The notes: a model not told the origin generated them from the letters alone. 64,000 bases of DNA from Nematostella vectensis (GCF_932526225.1 NC_064043.1:15748085-15812084), one strand, 5' to 3'. Positions 1-11,502 are shown, numbered from the stretch's first letter. A program made the numbers and translations.

Positions 1-3000
1 CCAGGGAAGAGAACTCTAGCATCAGCCAGCGATTGGAATCTTGCTGTATGGCAAAAGTTCTGATGGTGTTCGCAAACCCCGGAGTGGCGACTACATCATC
101 TTCTAGCTGTCAGGGAAAATATTAATAGCATTACCCTGGCCATGAATATGTATAGTATAACCTGATCATAAATATGTATAGCATTACCTGGCCATCAATA
201 TGTATAGTATTACCTGGTAATCAATATATTGTATAGTATTACCTTGTCATCAATATGTATAGTATTACCTGGCCATTAATATGCATAGTATGACCTGGGC
301 ATCAATATGCATAGTATTACCTTGTCAACAATATGTATAGTATTACCTGGGCAGAAATATGCATAGTATTACCTGGCCTTCAATATGCATAGTATTACCT
401 GGTCATCAGCATGTATATTATTACCTGGACATCAATATGTATAGTATTACCTGGTCATCAATATGTATAGTATTACCTGGCCATCAGTATGTATAGTATT
501 ACCTGGTTATCAATATGTATAGTATTACCTGGCCATTAATATGTATAGTATCACCTTGTCATCAATACAGTATGTATGGTATTACCTGGCCATTAATATG
601 TATAGTATTACCTTGTCATCAATATGTACAGTATTACCTGGCCATCAGTATGTATAGTATTACCTGGTTATCAATATGTATAGTATTACCTTGTCATTAA
701 TATGTATAGTATTACCTGGTAATCAATATGTATAGTATCACCTTGTCATCAATACGGTATGTATAGTATTACCTGTCCATTAATATGTATAGTATTACCT
801 TGTCATCAATATGTATAGTACAGTGGAACCTCTATATAACGGACCATTATTAAGCGGACACCCTCTATTCAGCAGACACCATCCAAAGTCCCGATTTTTT
901 TGCCACTTAAATTCAGTAAATGATACCTCCATTAAGCGGACACCTCTATTAAGCGGACACATTTTACGGTCCTGTCTAAAACAATCTGTATTTTTTACCT
1001 CTATTCAGCGGACACCGTGGTTACCTTTTCCGAGAATTCTTATAATAATTTCATGGAACCGGCCAAACGACATAACCATTAACGATACACTTTGCTTAGA
1101 AACTTTACAAAAAGTAAGCAAAATACGCTGAGACTTGTACAGCTCGAATTGATGACAAAATGGTCATTAATGCTGCTTGGTTCTTGTGTTATGCAACCTC
1201 AAACCCTTCTTTCTGTAATTTATCTTAATAATAATAATAATAATAATAATAAGTTTAATTCAACCTTTCGCAGTATAGACTGGATTACAGGTGAGTCAGA
1301 GATACAAGTACGCACTATAATAAAGTACAATTAATCAAATGTAATCAGCATATTTAACAGTAACGAACTCGTTAAAACGACTCGTATTAGTAGGCCTCTG
1401 ATACGATGTAGAATTAGACCTGAGGTTATACCCTGAATCATGTGTAATGCGACGCCCTTTAATGATAGGAAAAAGAGGATTCTCTGGTATGATTCTGGAA
1501 ACGAACCGCTGGCATGCGATATTTCTTCGCTCGTGCAACGTTGCGAGGTTTGCAAGCGTGAGTGAGCCCTCATAACTACGACCTGGGAAAGCGATCTTGA
1601 GCGCGCGCCTCTGAATTGTCTCCCTTGAAAATAAACATGGCTGGAATCTCGAGGGCGTAACCGCCGCCTCTGTTGACACGCTTGCCAGTTATTTTAACTC
1701 TCGCTGTGTTAGTTGATCGCTTCAAATATCTAGATAACCAAAGGGCCATAAGTCTTGGTGCATGCCCAACAACCTCCATATCACTTTCTCTTGTCTCATT
1801 TGGTGAGAATAAGGTTTGTTTTTTCGACTTCTACCCCGCCGGGATCTTTTTGATTTCTTACGGACCACTGCTACAGCATTTGAATCTTCTTTGTTAAAAG
1901 GTTCACGTTTCAAATCGTACTCTTCGTCGATACTTGGCTCCCATATTTCTTTGTATTCGTGATACCCTCGGATGAATGACGGTACTTGAAACTCTTCATT
2001 AGACATATTAGAGGGGATTTAAGATTACCGTACTCTGTCAAAGAAAGACACTAACGTGCTTCAACAAAAGTGTGTTGTCTTCATGGATCGCCCCCCTCAC
2101 GCGGTCCCTGGCATTGTATTTTAATAGCAACAATAATGCCGCGTGCTACTGAGCTGTCAAAAAGGTGTTTGCAAAATTCCCAACGCCGGATGGAATTTCA
2201 TGTGAGGTCTAACTTGTTATTTCTAGCCATGGCTAAGCGAAATCGAACATGCATTTACTTGAATAGAAAAATTGAACTCTTAAACTATGCAAAGGACAAC
2301 CCTACGCATGGTGTTCGAGTTATTGCAGCTAAATATGGTATCGGGAAAACGATTCTCGCGAGCTATGAAAACAACAATGGTCATAGCAAACTTAAGAGAA
2401 TCAGAACGGGAAAGTATTCCAATGTAAACGATGCTGTTTGGGATTGGTATCAAATGTGCCATAACTCTAACATACCCATCTCTGGTACTATGATACAAGA
2501 GGAAGCGATGATCATTGCTGAAAGACTAGGTTTGAATGAATTCACAGGATCAAATGGATCGCTTGAGAAATTCAAGGAGAGGAAGCTGGAGTAAACCCAG
2601 AGACGGTAGAAAGCTGGAAAGAAAGGGCCAGAGAAATCACTAGAGGGTGGGATGCTAAGAACGTTTGGAATATGGACGAACTGGTTGCTTCTGGAGAGGA
2701 CTTCCAGAGAAAAGCTTGAATGAACGAGGCATGCGTTGTAGTGGCGGGAAAAAGTCAAAACAAAGGAACACTTGGGCATTCTTTGTTAATGCAGCTAATA
2801 GTTATAGGTCGGTCTGAGAACCCGAGCTGTTTTAAGAATCTACCGAACAAGCAGTATCCCTATAAATGCAGGTATTTTGCAAACGACAAAGCATGGATGA
2901 GAACTGAAATTATGCAGGAAGTTCTGGCCAAGTTGAATCGGCGACTGAAGAGGGAAAATAGAAATATTATGCTGATTATGGACAATGCCCCATGTCACCC

Positions 3001-6000
3001 GCCCTCATTGAAAAATACCTATTCCAATATCAAGATAATCTTTCTTCCGAAGAATACGACCTCGAAGACCCAGCCTTTAGATTCCGGCATTATTGCAAAT
3101 TGGAAGATCCATTACAAAAAGCGAATGCTTCGATTTATCTGTAGCGAAGTTTCAGCTACAATAACTGCGTCGGACATTGTGAAGTCAATCGACATGCTCA
3201 TGTCAATAGAGTGGGGTAAGCAGGCGTGGGATGAAGTACAGAAAAGCACTATCATTAAGTGCTTTAAGAGCACTGGTCTTTACCCTGATACTGAACCTGT
3301 AGACGACGACCCGTTTGAGGGATAAGACCTTGTACAGCATGAACAAATCGACACCATGTTAGCAACGCCAGGTGCTCCCTGCACCGCACAGGAATTTTTA
3401 GATATTGATGCTAACGAGCCAACCTGTCAGCTAGCTTTAGATCCAACCCGTGCAGACTGGAGAGACCAGGCCAAGGAGATTCTATTTGATCAGGACGATA
3501 TGACTCAGGAGGAAGATGAAACAAATAGTGATGACAATGAACCCGAGGTACAGATAGTAGGGACAAAGGAGACGACCCTGACATTAGCAGAAGCTACATT
3601 GCATGGTGAACGTCTTCGTCAATTCGCCCAAGACAAAGGGCACGAGGGACTGTCTCTTCTTTTTGCTCGCGCAAATGACATTCTGTATTCTTTACAATTA
3701 GCAGGACAAAAGAAGCAAACTACGGTAGATAGTTTTTTAAATATGGATCGCAGTCTCTACCTTTTGACTTCATGATTTGTAACTTCGTGTACACTTCGCC
3801 ATTGTTTTGTTTCAGGTGTTATACAGTACACCAAATGCTGTAGACAATCGCGTCTCAAGCAATATGAAAATTGCGCAAAAAAAATGTACGGAGACTGCTA
3901 GTTATGCACTCTAAGGTAGTTAAAGTCAATAAAAAAATGTGTTTACTCTCGAATTTGATCGAAAAAAAGTCGACTCCATTAAGCGGACACCTCTATAAAA
4001 CGGACACTTTTCACGGTCCCGAGGGTGTCCGTTATATAGAGGTTCCATGGAATTACCTGATCATCAATATGTATAGTATTACCTTGTCATCAATATGTAT
4101 AGTATTACATTGTTATCAATATGCAATTTATTACCTTGTCATCAATATGTATAGTATCACCTTGTCATCAATGTGTATAGTATTACCTGGTCATCAATAT
4201 GCAACTTACTGCCTTGTCATCAATATGCATAGTATTATCTTGTCATCAATATGTATAGTATTACCTTGTCATCAATATTTATAGTATTACCTGGTCATCA
4301 ATATGTATAGTATTACCTGGTCATCAATATGCAAACTATTATCTTGTCATCAATATGTATAGTATTACCTTGTCATCAATATGTAAAGTATTACCTGGTC
4401 ATCAATATGTATAGTATTACCTTGTCATCAATATGTATAGCATTACCTTGTGATCAATATATATAGTATTACCTTGCCATCAATATGTATAGTATTACCT
4501 GGTAATCAATATGCATAGTATTACCTGGTCATCAATATGCAAACTATTATCTTGTCATCAATATATATAGTACCTTGTCATTAATATGTAAAGTATAGCC
4601 TGGTCATCAATATGTATAGTATTACCTTGTCATCAATATGTATAGCATTACCTTGTGATCAATATATATAGTATTACCTTGCCATCAATATGTATAGTAT
4701 TACCTGGTAATCAATATGCATAGTATTACCTTGTCGTCATTATGTATAGTATTACCTGGCCTATATGTGTATAGTATTACCTGGCCTTCATATGTATAGT
4801 ATTACCTGGGCATCAATATGCATAGTATTACCTTGTCATCTATATGCATAGTATTACCTGGCAAACAATATGTATAGTGTACCTGGTCATCAATATGCAT
4901 AGTATGACCTGGCAATCATATTCTTATTGTGATTGGTGGCCACAGGGAAACTGACCTGGACATAAAATCTTGCCTTCTTCTGAGAGTACATCATAAGATA
5001 GCAGAAGTCAAGGTTTTGCTTGGTTCTCCACCTGAGCGAATAAAAAATAAAAAGCATTTCAGACTCTAAATATCTTATCGATAGATAAATGGCTAAGAGT
5101 ACATTGGCCTGTGACTGTATACTAGTGTACATCCCAGGGGGGGGGGGGGGGGTGGACTTAGATAAAAAAGATGGGAGTGATCATCTGCATAATCAATCCC
5201 TAAGAGAATGTGATCAACAGAAACTCTTACCCCTGAGATAGCAAATTGGGTGTGGATAGTACCTTAAGTGGGATCAACAGAAATTCTACCCCTGAGATAG
5301 CAAATTGGGTGTGCTCGTAGGAATTTTTAACCCTAAGAGATAGCAGAATCTGAAAAACCATTAAACACCCCCTAAGGAAAAGCTAGGAAGAAAAAGGAAA
5401 AACATAAATCTTTCAGCAACCCCTAAGGGATAGCAGTTGGTCTACATTTTAAACCCTAAGAGAAAGGACAATCACTCAATCAATCAATCACAGTAATAAT
5501 ACAGCCTGAGAGCGAGAGAGGAGAAAGTCTGGCTTACAGGACCAGCATCGCTGTCCATGACATTTTTTGTTGTTAATTTGTATAAATTCAATAAATTCAG
5601 ACTAAACTTACTTGACTCTGTCTTTGGAGTCGCCAAATGTAAGAGGCAAATTGTCTAAATCTGGATAAAAACTTGCATGAGGAGCGACAACTTCTATTGA
5701 ACCTGCTTCAATGTCAGCTGGAAACCTGAGAAGAAAAATGGCACAAAAATTCAAGATGTTAATTTTTGTAGATGTTGTGCCTGTAAGCATGCCATGTGAC
5801 TTTGACACGTTTTGCCGGGCTTTCTGGCTCACGACTGCCATCTTGGATTGTTGCATCCATTGTTGTGTTTGTTATTGCTGTATTAAAGCCTCTATTATCA
5901 CATACATGTGTATTGGGTTTATCAGCCATATTATCTGGAGTTGAGTATTGTGGGACTAGGACTTTGAAACAGCTTTTTTTATTTTTTAAATGAACCCATC

Positions 6001-9000
6001 ATATTTAGGGTTGAGTTTCTGTCTATGTAAGACCAGTAAGCAATTTGTATTTCAATACAATGCAAAAGATTCAACTGGATTTTTTTTCCCAAGACCATGT
6101 ACCTTTCTGAGACAGACGTCGCTATTTGTTTCACATACCCTGCATCAGTCTGTTTATAAAAAATAAAAATATATAAATAATAATGATCGTAACAATAACA
6201 TACTTGGGTAAACTTGATTTTGCTATCTTGTCTATTTTCTCCATTTATTAATGGGTTCTCTCAAATTTTGAATTTAAAAACTTATTTATTATGAAATTAG
6301 TTTCAATTTTACTGGCAAAGTCTATATAGAGGTTTTACTTTTTAACCTCAGATAGATTTTGTTGACCTACCTCAGCAATAAAAACAACAATTACAGTATC
6401 ATCTTTGTCATCCTGGTTCATTCCATCAAGTAATGATGCTAATGTATTTAATAAATATGACGACTTCTGACGTCTAATTGTTGGAATGCCAAATACTAGA
6501 GACACTAAAAGGAAACAAGAGTTAGTAAATATCTTTAAGGAGAAAAACAATAATCCAAAATCAAAGAGAATGTATATAAGGGCCTTATCGGCCACCAGGC
6601 ATTGCAACCACAGAGAGAAAAAGAGCTCTTCTTGCCCTTTATGAGATTTGGGCTTCATGTGTTTAGGGCTGGAGGGATATGGAGGGCCCTCTATGTCCCT
6701 CTATGTACCTCTGTGTCCCTCTATGTACCTCTTTATACTACATGACCTTTGTCCTTACCTCCAACGCGATCTTTGCCTATTCGGAGTGCAGGAGCTAAGC
6801 TGTCTGGATGATCCATCAGATGCGGCATAAGATGGTATATACTTGGTAAATTTAATGCAGAGGAATCCAACGATAAATGCTCGCTGGAACTGCTACCATT
6901 TTTAAAAGAGTGTTTTGTAGATTTGGAGTGTCTTCCTACTAACTGAGCAATCTGTGATTGTAAAGATATCAGTTCTTGGGATCTTGCAGAATTCTGAAAT
7001 TCAGCTTCCCGTAATCTTGATTTTAATGTTTGTATTTTCTCCAGTAAAGATGGCTCAATTATCAACTCTGGTTGACTACTGAAGTGCACTGAAAAGTAAA
7101 ACAAAATGAGTGAAAATTTGTCTCGTAATTAAAGAACATAGTATTTTTCCATGTAATAGTGATGTCATTACATGTCTTACTATAAGGAATAAGACATTAC
7201 TTTGGATCATTAAAAGATAAACATGGAATAATTGGCAAGTTTAACGAAAATAAAATTGGATTCTTTCTAATGTTTACATCCATTTTGGTTGCAAATACAG
7301 TTGAACCTCTTGTAAGTGACCACCTTAGGAACTGAGAATTGTGGTCGTTAACAGAGCTGGTCTCTTACGAGAGCTTGCTCTCATAAGCGACCATCGGGCA
7401 CCAAAAACTTGAACAATAGGTGTTGGTTGCTTACGGAAGCATAATTAATATGGAATCTTAAAGTTATCGTGATAATAAAAAATGCTGTAATATTTTGGTT
7501 TATTGCTTGATTTTAATGAGAACATTTGGCTGAAAACATCTACTGTACAAAAAGAGTGTATTTCAAAAGCACGCAACCATATTTCTACAGATTCATTTTT
7601 CTTTTTCCAAATATTTATACAATCACTAATAACTGTAACTGTGAACAAAAAAAAACTAAAATAACTGACTCATAAATACAGTACATGGAGCCTTGTTGGC
7701 AAAATGTTCGCAAAATGAGGTATTTAACTTATCATGAGAGTAAGTTGTTTTATATAATAGCAATTGGTTCTACGCAAAGTAGCTTGTTATGCTCGTTTGC
7801 ATCGACATTGACGACTTTTTCATCAATGAGAATATTTTTGGCGGCTAGGGAGATCGAATGGCGTCTTTTGTTAGCCGATTTATAAAGCGTTCAACAAACA
7901 AGAGGATGGCTATTGTAACTGGAAAAAGGATAAATCGTGGAGCTGGCTATGGACTAGAGATTCCTTGCATTTATACAATTTCTGGTGACAAAGATATGTC
8001 AATCCCATGGTTAGAGAATCCTCAAGTACAACGAGTCTCTCTGGTCTAATATGTACTACCAAGAAGCATGAAAAAGTTCAACTGAATTAAATGTCACAAT
8101 ATCACCATAAAATGTCACTGTATAAAATGTGACAATAAGAAAAAGTGGGATCATATTAAAGAAATCGCCAATTCATCCCTGCAGACACACTCTGCAAGTT
8201 TATCTCCAAATGGCAAAAGTGCCTTGAGGCCTGGAAGGACTATACAGCAGTTTGATTCTGGCGAAACATAGTACAACAAGCTATTTGTTGTTGCAAGAAG
8301 GCATTCTACAATTCTGAAGTGAAGACCATAAAAGGAACTACTGCAACATTTGACAATGGTGGGGGCACTGTGGGTGAAGTTTATCCAGTTCTTCTGTGTT
8401 TTAACTGCGAACTTCATCTCACTCTCTGCAGAGCCCACTCATTTTTTTGTTACAAATTGTTCCAGTTTTGATGATTACAGCACATTTTTATTCCACTTGT
8501 TTTGCTTGATTTTATAATCCCAAAATCACGAAAATAAAATGGTCTGCTTTTACGATAATAGGAAAATCGCTTAAATAAAGTGTCGCGAAATATTGCCATC
8601 TCAAAAATGTGAAATTTTGTGTAATAAGTTACATCAAATGGAAATATATTTGATGTCTCCAGACGTTCCGCAGAAGATGCAATGGTATACCTGATCCTGA
8701 ACATTTAAGTATGGCCCAATATTGTTTCATTAATGTATTGCTGACTGCTACAGTCCATTGGTTGGAAAAAAATTATGTTTATTTGTTTATTATATTACAA
8801 ATATAGAAAAAATATGGTGGTTCGAATATTGTTCAGATTCAAACCTATATTTTAGTTCCCTTGGATTAAAGTGAATCAGTTCCATATATTATTACAGCTC
8901 AAAGTGAGCAGGACCCTTATTCTTGATGAGGAAATAGAGTTCTACAAGCGTGACTCAAGCTTGTTTGATTTGCTCTAGGAACAACAACAAATATTTACAA

Positions 9001-9674
9001 AGTGTCTGAAAGTTTTGTTTACAAAGAGAGATTAATTAACAGGATTTGGAAACGTATTATGCGTTTCCAAATCAATAATTATTGAATTTTAGAAGCTGTC
9101 CGAATTCACTCAACATGAACGAATCGCGCTGATGTTCTTGTTTTCAAATCAAAATCAAAGTGTGCTGAATTATTCACAAGTGGATGCTATAAAGAGAGAA
9201 TACATGAAGCCATAAAGATAAAGAAAAGGCCAAATTGCTCGAACAGGCGGTTATTTAGATAGAAGAATAGTTGCAAAGTGAGATAGCGGCTTTTCTATAT
9301 TTTTACTTTGGTAATTGATCGATGATAATTTTCCCCGCTGTCTCCGATCAACATCCTACGACATATATGTAGGTAAAATCAACATCCAAAAATGACTATC
9401 GTATGACAACAAAAATAGCTCCAAAACGTAAAGTATCTAGCATCCCTAGGAGATCAATTGATCAGCTTTGGAATTATGGAAATATGTCGAACAAATCAGA
9501 CAAACTTTAGTGGTTTAGTGCTAACGTCAATCATCCAACCATCAAGATACGAAAGGACGAATTATTCCGTGTCTTACCTCTACGCTCTTGTTGTATTACA
9601 TGGTACATAACGGGGCTCAGCGCCACCACGACCAAAAGGAAGATCTTGTTTCTCCTCAGGCTGAGTTTTAACAT
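1..9674 (-). CDS. MGAT4: MGAT4-type GlcNAc-transferase IV, 5' part, 8 exons
   Basis: Type II Golgi enzyme that adds a beta-1,4-linked GlcNAc branch to N-glycans (family knowledge). Exons on the minus strand: 9578-9674, 6759-7088, 6371-6504, 6103-6149, 5612-5725, 4956-5031 and 1-106 (the last cut by the window), with phases 1,1,0,2,2,0 that all join without breaks; the 47-bp exon at 6103-6149 is required for the join. About 301 codons are visible. Exon 1 gives the start codon, a short basic tail and a signal anchor (KIFLLVVVALSPV). Exon 2 is a coiled-coil stem ending in the family's IYHLMPHLMDHP-type segment. Exon 3 starts the catalytic domain (SLVFGIPTIRRQ, VIVVFIAE). Later exons carry FYPDLDNL, TFGDSKDRV, WRTKQNLD, and LEDDV, the metal-binding DXD-type motif. 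All donors are GT and acceptors AG. The remaining C-terminal half must lie left of position 1. Seven coding exons are listed; an untranslated first exon is not excluded. Confidence 0.93.
127..820. repeat. 26-bp minisatellite, left part
   Basis: Tandem units of about 26 bp built on TATAGTATTACCTGG followed by a CATCAATATG-type half, with frequent CTGG/TTGT and one-base variants. The array lies in the MGAT4 intron between exons 4956-5031 and 1-106. It is interrupted at 820 by the pogo-like transposon and resumes at 4051 with the same unit, so both halves were one array. Short ORFs across it are products of the repeat. Confidence 0.95.
1226..1620 (-). mobile_element. 5'-truncated non-LTR retrotransposon (LINE) 3' end
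   Basis: On the minus strand about 95 codons (from ~1620 to 1335) encode the C-terminal tail typical of CR1/L2/Jockey-type LINE reverse-transcriptase proteins: ALKIAFPGRSYEGSL, ANLATLHERR and GYNLRSNS. A short 3' untranslated stretch follows and ends in a (TAA)n tract at 1226-1252, a common LINE tail. The upstream RT domains are missing, so this is a 5'-truncated insertion. It abuts the HIRAN-type ORF of the pogo element and probably disrupted its 3' end. Confidence 0.75.
1606..2006 (-). pseudogene. HIRAN-domain ORF of the pogo element, broken
   Basis: Two overlapping minus-strand frames (2006-1722, then 1779-1576) make up one HIRAN-like domain. The first has FIRGYHEYKEIW and EPFNKEDSNAVAVV, matching the HIRAN start. 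The second has VVGHAPRLMA, KITGKRVNRGGGYALEIP, matching its second half. A lysine/arginine-rich stretch (KSKRSRRGRSRKNK), possibly a nuclear signal, separates them. HIRAN domains bind free DNA ends in Rad5/HLTF proteins and also occur alone in prokaryotes (established knowledge). The start at 2006 is about 220 bp from the transposase start at 2229, so the two ORFs are divergent and may share a promoter. A frameshift lies near 1780 and a LINE insertion near 1620. Role in transposition is inference. Confidence 0.65.
2229..3775 (+). pseudogene. CENP-B/DDE transposase of the pogo-like element, broken
   Basis: A cut-and-paste transposase that would bind the element's ends and catalyse excision and insertion. 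I place the start at 2229 (MAKRNRTC). An N-terminal psq-type helix-turn-helix (about residues 12-50) is followed by a CENP-B-type DNA-binding region ending in SNGSLEKFKER near 2577. The DDE core follows: first Asp in WNMDE (about 2670), second in LIMDNAPCHPP (about 2975), third acidic site in TQPLDSG (about 3075). An acidic tail runs to 3775. Visible breaks are a frameshift just after the KFKER segment (~2580), another after WNMDE (~2690), and an in-frame TAA at 3323-3325, so it should encode no active enzyme. Confidence 0.88.
4051..4915. repeat. 26-bp minisatellite, right part
   Basis: Continuation of the 26-bp array seen at 127-820, with the same TATAGTATTACCTGG/CATCAATATG unit, interrupted only by the pogo insertion. 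Read on the minus strand, the sense of the host gene, most units contain CCAGGTAATA or CAAGGTAATA, which resembles a 5' splice donor. The array starts about 40 bp downstream of the true donor at 4955. Confidence 0.95.
5032..5611. other. MGAT4 intron with poly-G tract and short imperfect repeats
   Basis: Intron between exons 5612-5725 and 4956-5031. It holds a G run at about 5138-5151 and, from 5205 to 5470, four or five imperfect copies of a segment containing CCCTGAGATAGCAAATTGGG or CCCTAAGAGATAGCAG. No coding signal was seen. Confidence 0.7.
7298..8084 (+). mobile_element. decayed pogo-like element remnant
   Basis: At 7296 a TA is followed by CAGTTGAACCTCTTGTAAGT, a terminal repeat of pogo/Tigger style, then by degenerate copies of a TCTTACGAGAG / CTCTCATAAGCGACC motif. 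A fragment resembling the HIRAN ORF of the 821-4050 element lies inside. A possible right end, GTTCAACTG, occurs at about 8075-8083, but only nine bases match, so the right boundary is uncertain. It lies in the first MGAT4 intron (7089-9577). Confidence 0.45.
7858..8049 (+). pseudogene. HIRAN-domain fragment (C-terminal half)
   Basis: A 63-codon open stretch resembling the second half of the HIRAN-type ORF in the pogo element at 821-4050: FIKRSTNK, IVTGKRINRGAGYGLEIPCI and GDKDM. The N-terminal half is absent, and the upstream sequence does not continue the domain in any frame. It follows a pogo-like terminal repeat at 7298, so it is probably the remnant of another element encoding the same accessory protein. 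It is in antisense orientation to the host MGAT4 gene. Confidence 0.6.
8085..9577. other. intron sequence without recognised features
   Basis: Remainder of the first MGAT4 intron. Short ORFs (for example 8151-8438 and 8450-8704 on the minus strand) show no recognisable domain, no repeat and no splice-consistent link to the gene. I see nothing I can name here. Confidence 0.5.
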
Positions 9675-9959
9675 TACTTCTTCCTGTGTTAACGGTCAAA
9701 TAATGAGTTTTGTAGCGGCACATTATTTTCTATGTGACTGACATTGCTTCTCGCTCCTCTGACCTTCCACCGCGAAAGGACTGGATACAAGTACCAAATT
9801 CTTATTCTCAGGGGAGGGGAGGGTGATCCATCACAAATTGCACTTCACTTTCACTGATGTCAAGTTTATTTCATCAGTAGTGATGATGAGGAGTCTACTA
9901 AAAGCACAATGCTTATGAGGTGTAGACCCCTGTCGCAGACTTTTAACTAAGGAATCCTT

Positions 9960-10912
9960 ATTATTTAAAAATTTACATGTGGCTCATTTGATGAAATAAA
10001 GTAGAATCATATCTATAAATCAATAGCTGCTTTTTGAGAGAGAATGCTGTCCTTTACAATATTTTTTAACATATTTATTGATCTGCATTGTTTTGCTTGA
10101 GAAGTGAGGCTGCTCCAGATTTTAGGACCCCTGTACGAAATTGAAAATTGGCCCCGTCTTGTTTTTCTAAGAGTTGTGCGATAGTTGCATGAATTTCTCA
10201 TGTTATAGCTGTGGATTGTATTATTTCTTTTAAAAAAGTTATCCGGTAATTGATTATTGTCGAATTTATACATGAATAATGCAGTTCCAAGGGCGTTAAT
10301 GTCATAGACCGTAAGAAGCTTTTCTTGTTTGAATAAGGGCTCGGTGTGACTGAGGTAATGAGAATTTGTTATTATTCTAACACACCTTTTTGGCAAAAGG
10401 TATATTCGTTTTAAACTTGTGTCATAATTACTTGCCCAGTTGATGTTTCCATAGTGTATTTACGGATGAACTAATGTAAAATAAGTTTTTAGGCTAAATT
10501 TAGGCAAACAAAAGCGAAGTTTATTCATTATTCCAACTTTTTTAGTGATTTTTGTTCTGACATGGTTGATATGCGACTTCCAATTAAATTGACTGTCAAT
10601 AATGAGTCCTAAGAATTTAGTTTCATTTACCATCTGGATTGGTTCGTTGTTTATCTCTATTTTGGTTGTATGTTTCGTTTTTCTTTTGCTGTTTCTGAAT
10701 ATTATATAGTTTGTTTTTTTAGTGTAAAGTGATAATTTATTTGTCTTAAACCATTCTGTTAGTTTAAATAGCTCAGAGTTTAAAATTTCATCCATGTACT
10801 CAGCAGATTTCGGTTTGAAAATTAAGTTTGTGTCATCAGTAAAAATAGTAAACGAAAACAGTTCCGTGGCATTAGGGACATCATTAATGTATATTAGAAA
10901 TAGTAAGGGCTA
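9960..10912 (-). mobile_element. 5'-truncated LINE with reverse-transcriptase C-terminus
   Basis: The minus strand encodes the palm motif region of a non-LTR reverse transcriptase: PLLFLIYINDVPNA, then FTDDTNLIF (a variant of the YxDD site), then the thumb region TKFLGLIIDSQFNWKSHI. In a shifted frame (10396-10013) follows the C-terminal tail RCVRIITNSHYLSHTEPLF, with IHSYNMRNS. The frame changes between the two blocks near 10400-10460, so it is dead. Upstream RT motifs and the endonuclease are missing: a typical 5'-truncated LINE copy of CR1/Jockey-like type. It lies about 300 bp upstream of the MGAT4 start codon, so it may sit in that gene's promoter or 5' untranslated region. Confidence 0.85.
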
Positions 10913-11500
10913 ATGTCCAACAGAGAATAGCAAATGGGTATATCTACTTGACCCTATTTTTTAACTTATTTTTTTAATGGGTTTCACGTTACTAGGTTCA
11001 GCAATAACTCGTTGGTATAATTCTAGAATTTCGCATGTTTGTATTATTTGAATTTTTAATTACGAAACTATTCAAATTGAATGCATCACAGGGTCTCTAA
11101 AATAATAATAAATTTTACATGAGGAATATTAAATTGCTCTCTAAAATGTTGAAAATGTGCCTTCTGACAAGTTCTCTTTATCTTCAGAATTCGCAAGAAC
11201 TTTTAACAGTAAATGCAGAACAAAACTGCAAACCTGCTCTAGTGAAAGAATAATTGCATCTAATTTACCTTTCCTTGTTTTCCGTTATATTTTGAGCAAA
11301 AAGATATCGCCTTCCTAAAACTGAAATGAATAATACATAATCCACTCAAAACTAATCTAGCTCCGTTACTACCAATTATCGCGCGAGAAGCTTTTTTTCC
11401 TATTTTTTTATTGAATATGATAATGACATAGTACTGGACGTCACAGCGAGCAAGTCTTTAAAACAGCTCTCTTTGTAGCTCTTTGCCCGGACGGGTCATA
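10913..11500. other. AT-rich intergenic sequence
   Basis: No ORF, repeat or RNA structure that I can support between the LINE fragment and the 22-bp repeat. Confidence 0.5.
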
Positions 11501-11502
11501 AA

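Larger units (their letters stand above)
821..4050 (+). mobile_element. pogo/Tigger-like DNA transposon (Tc1/mariner superfamily)
   Basis: The ends are inverted: CAGTGGAACCTCTATATAAC at 821-840 and the complement of the same sequence, slightly altered, at 4021-4050. It is preceded by TA, the usual target duplication; the right TA reads AA, probably by mutation. Subterminal copies of ATTAAGCGGACACC occur near both ends (about 849-1015 and 3977-4005), as expected of transposase binding sites. Inside are a decayed plus-strand CENP-B/DDE transposase, a divergent minus-strand HIRAN-type ORF and a nested LINE tail. The element sits in the middle of a minisatellite array, giving a clean before/after view of the insertion. 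Confidence 0.9.

Noticed and set aside
8151-8704. Two minus-strand ORFs in the first MGAT4 intron as extra exons
   Set aside because: Exon 9578-9674 joins 6759-7088 in phase without them, and they show no similarity to the stem region of the family.
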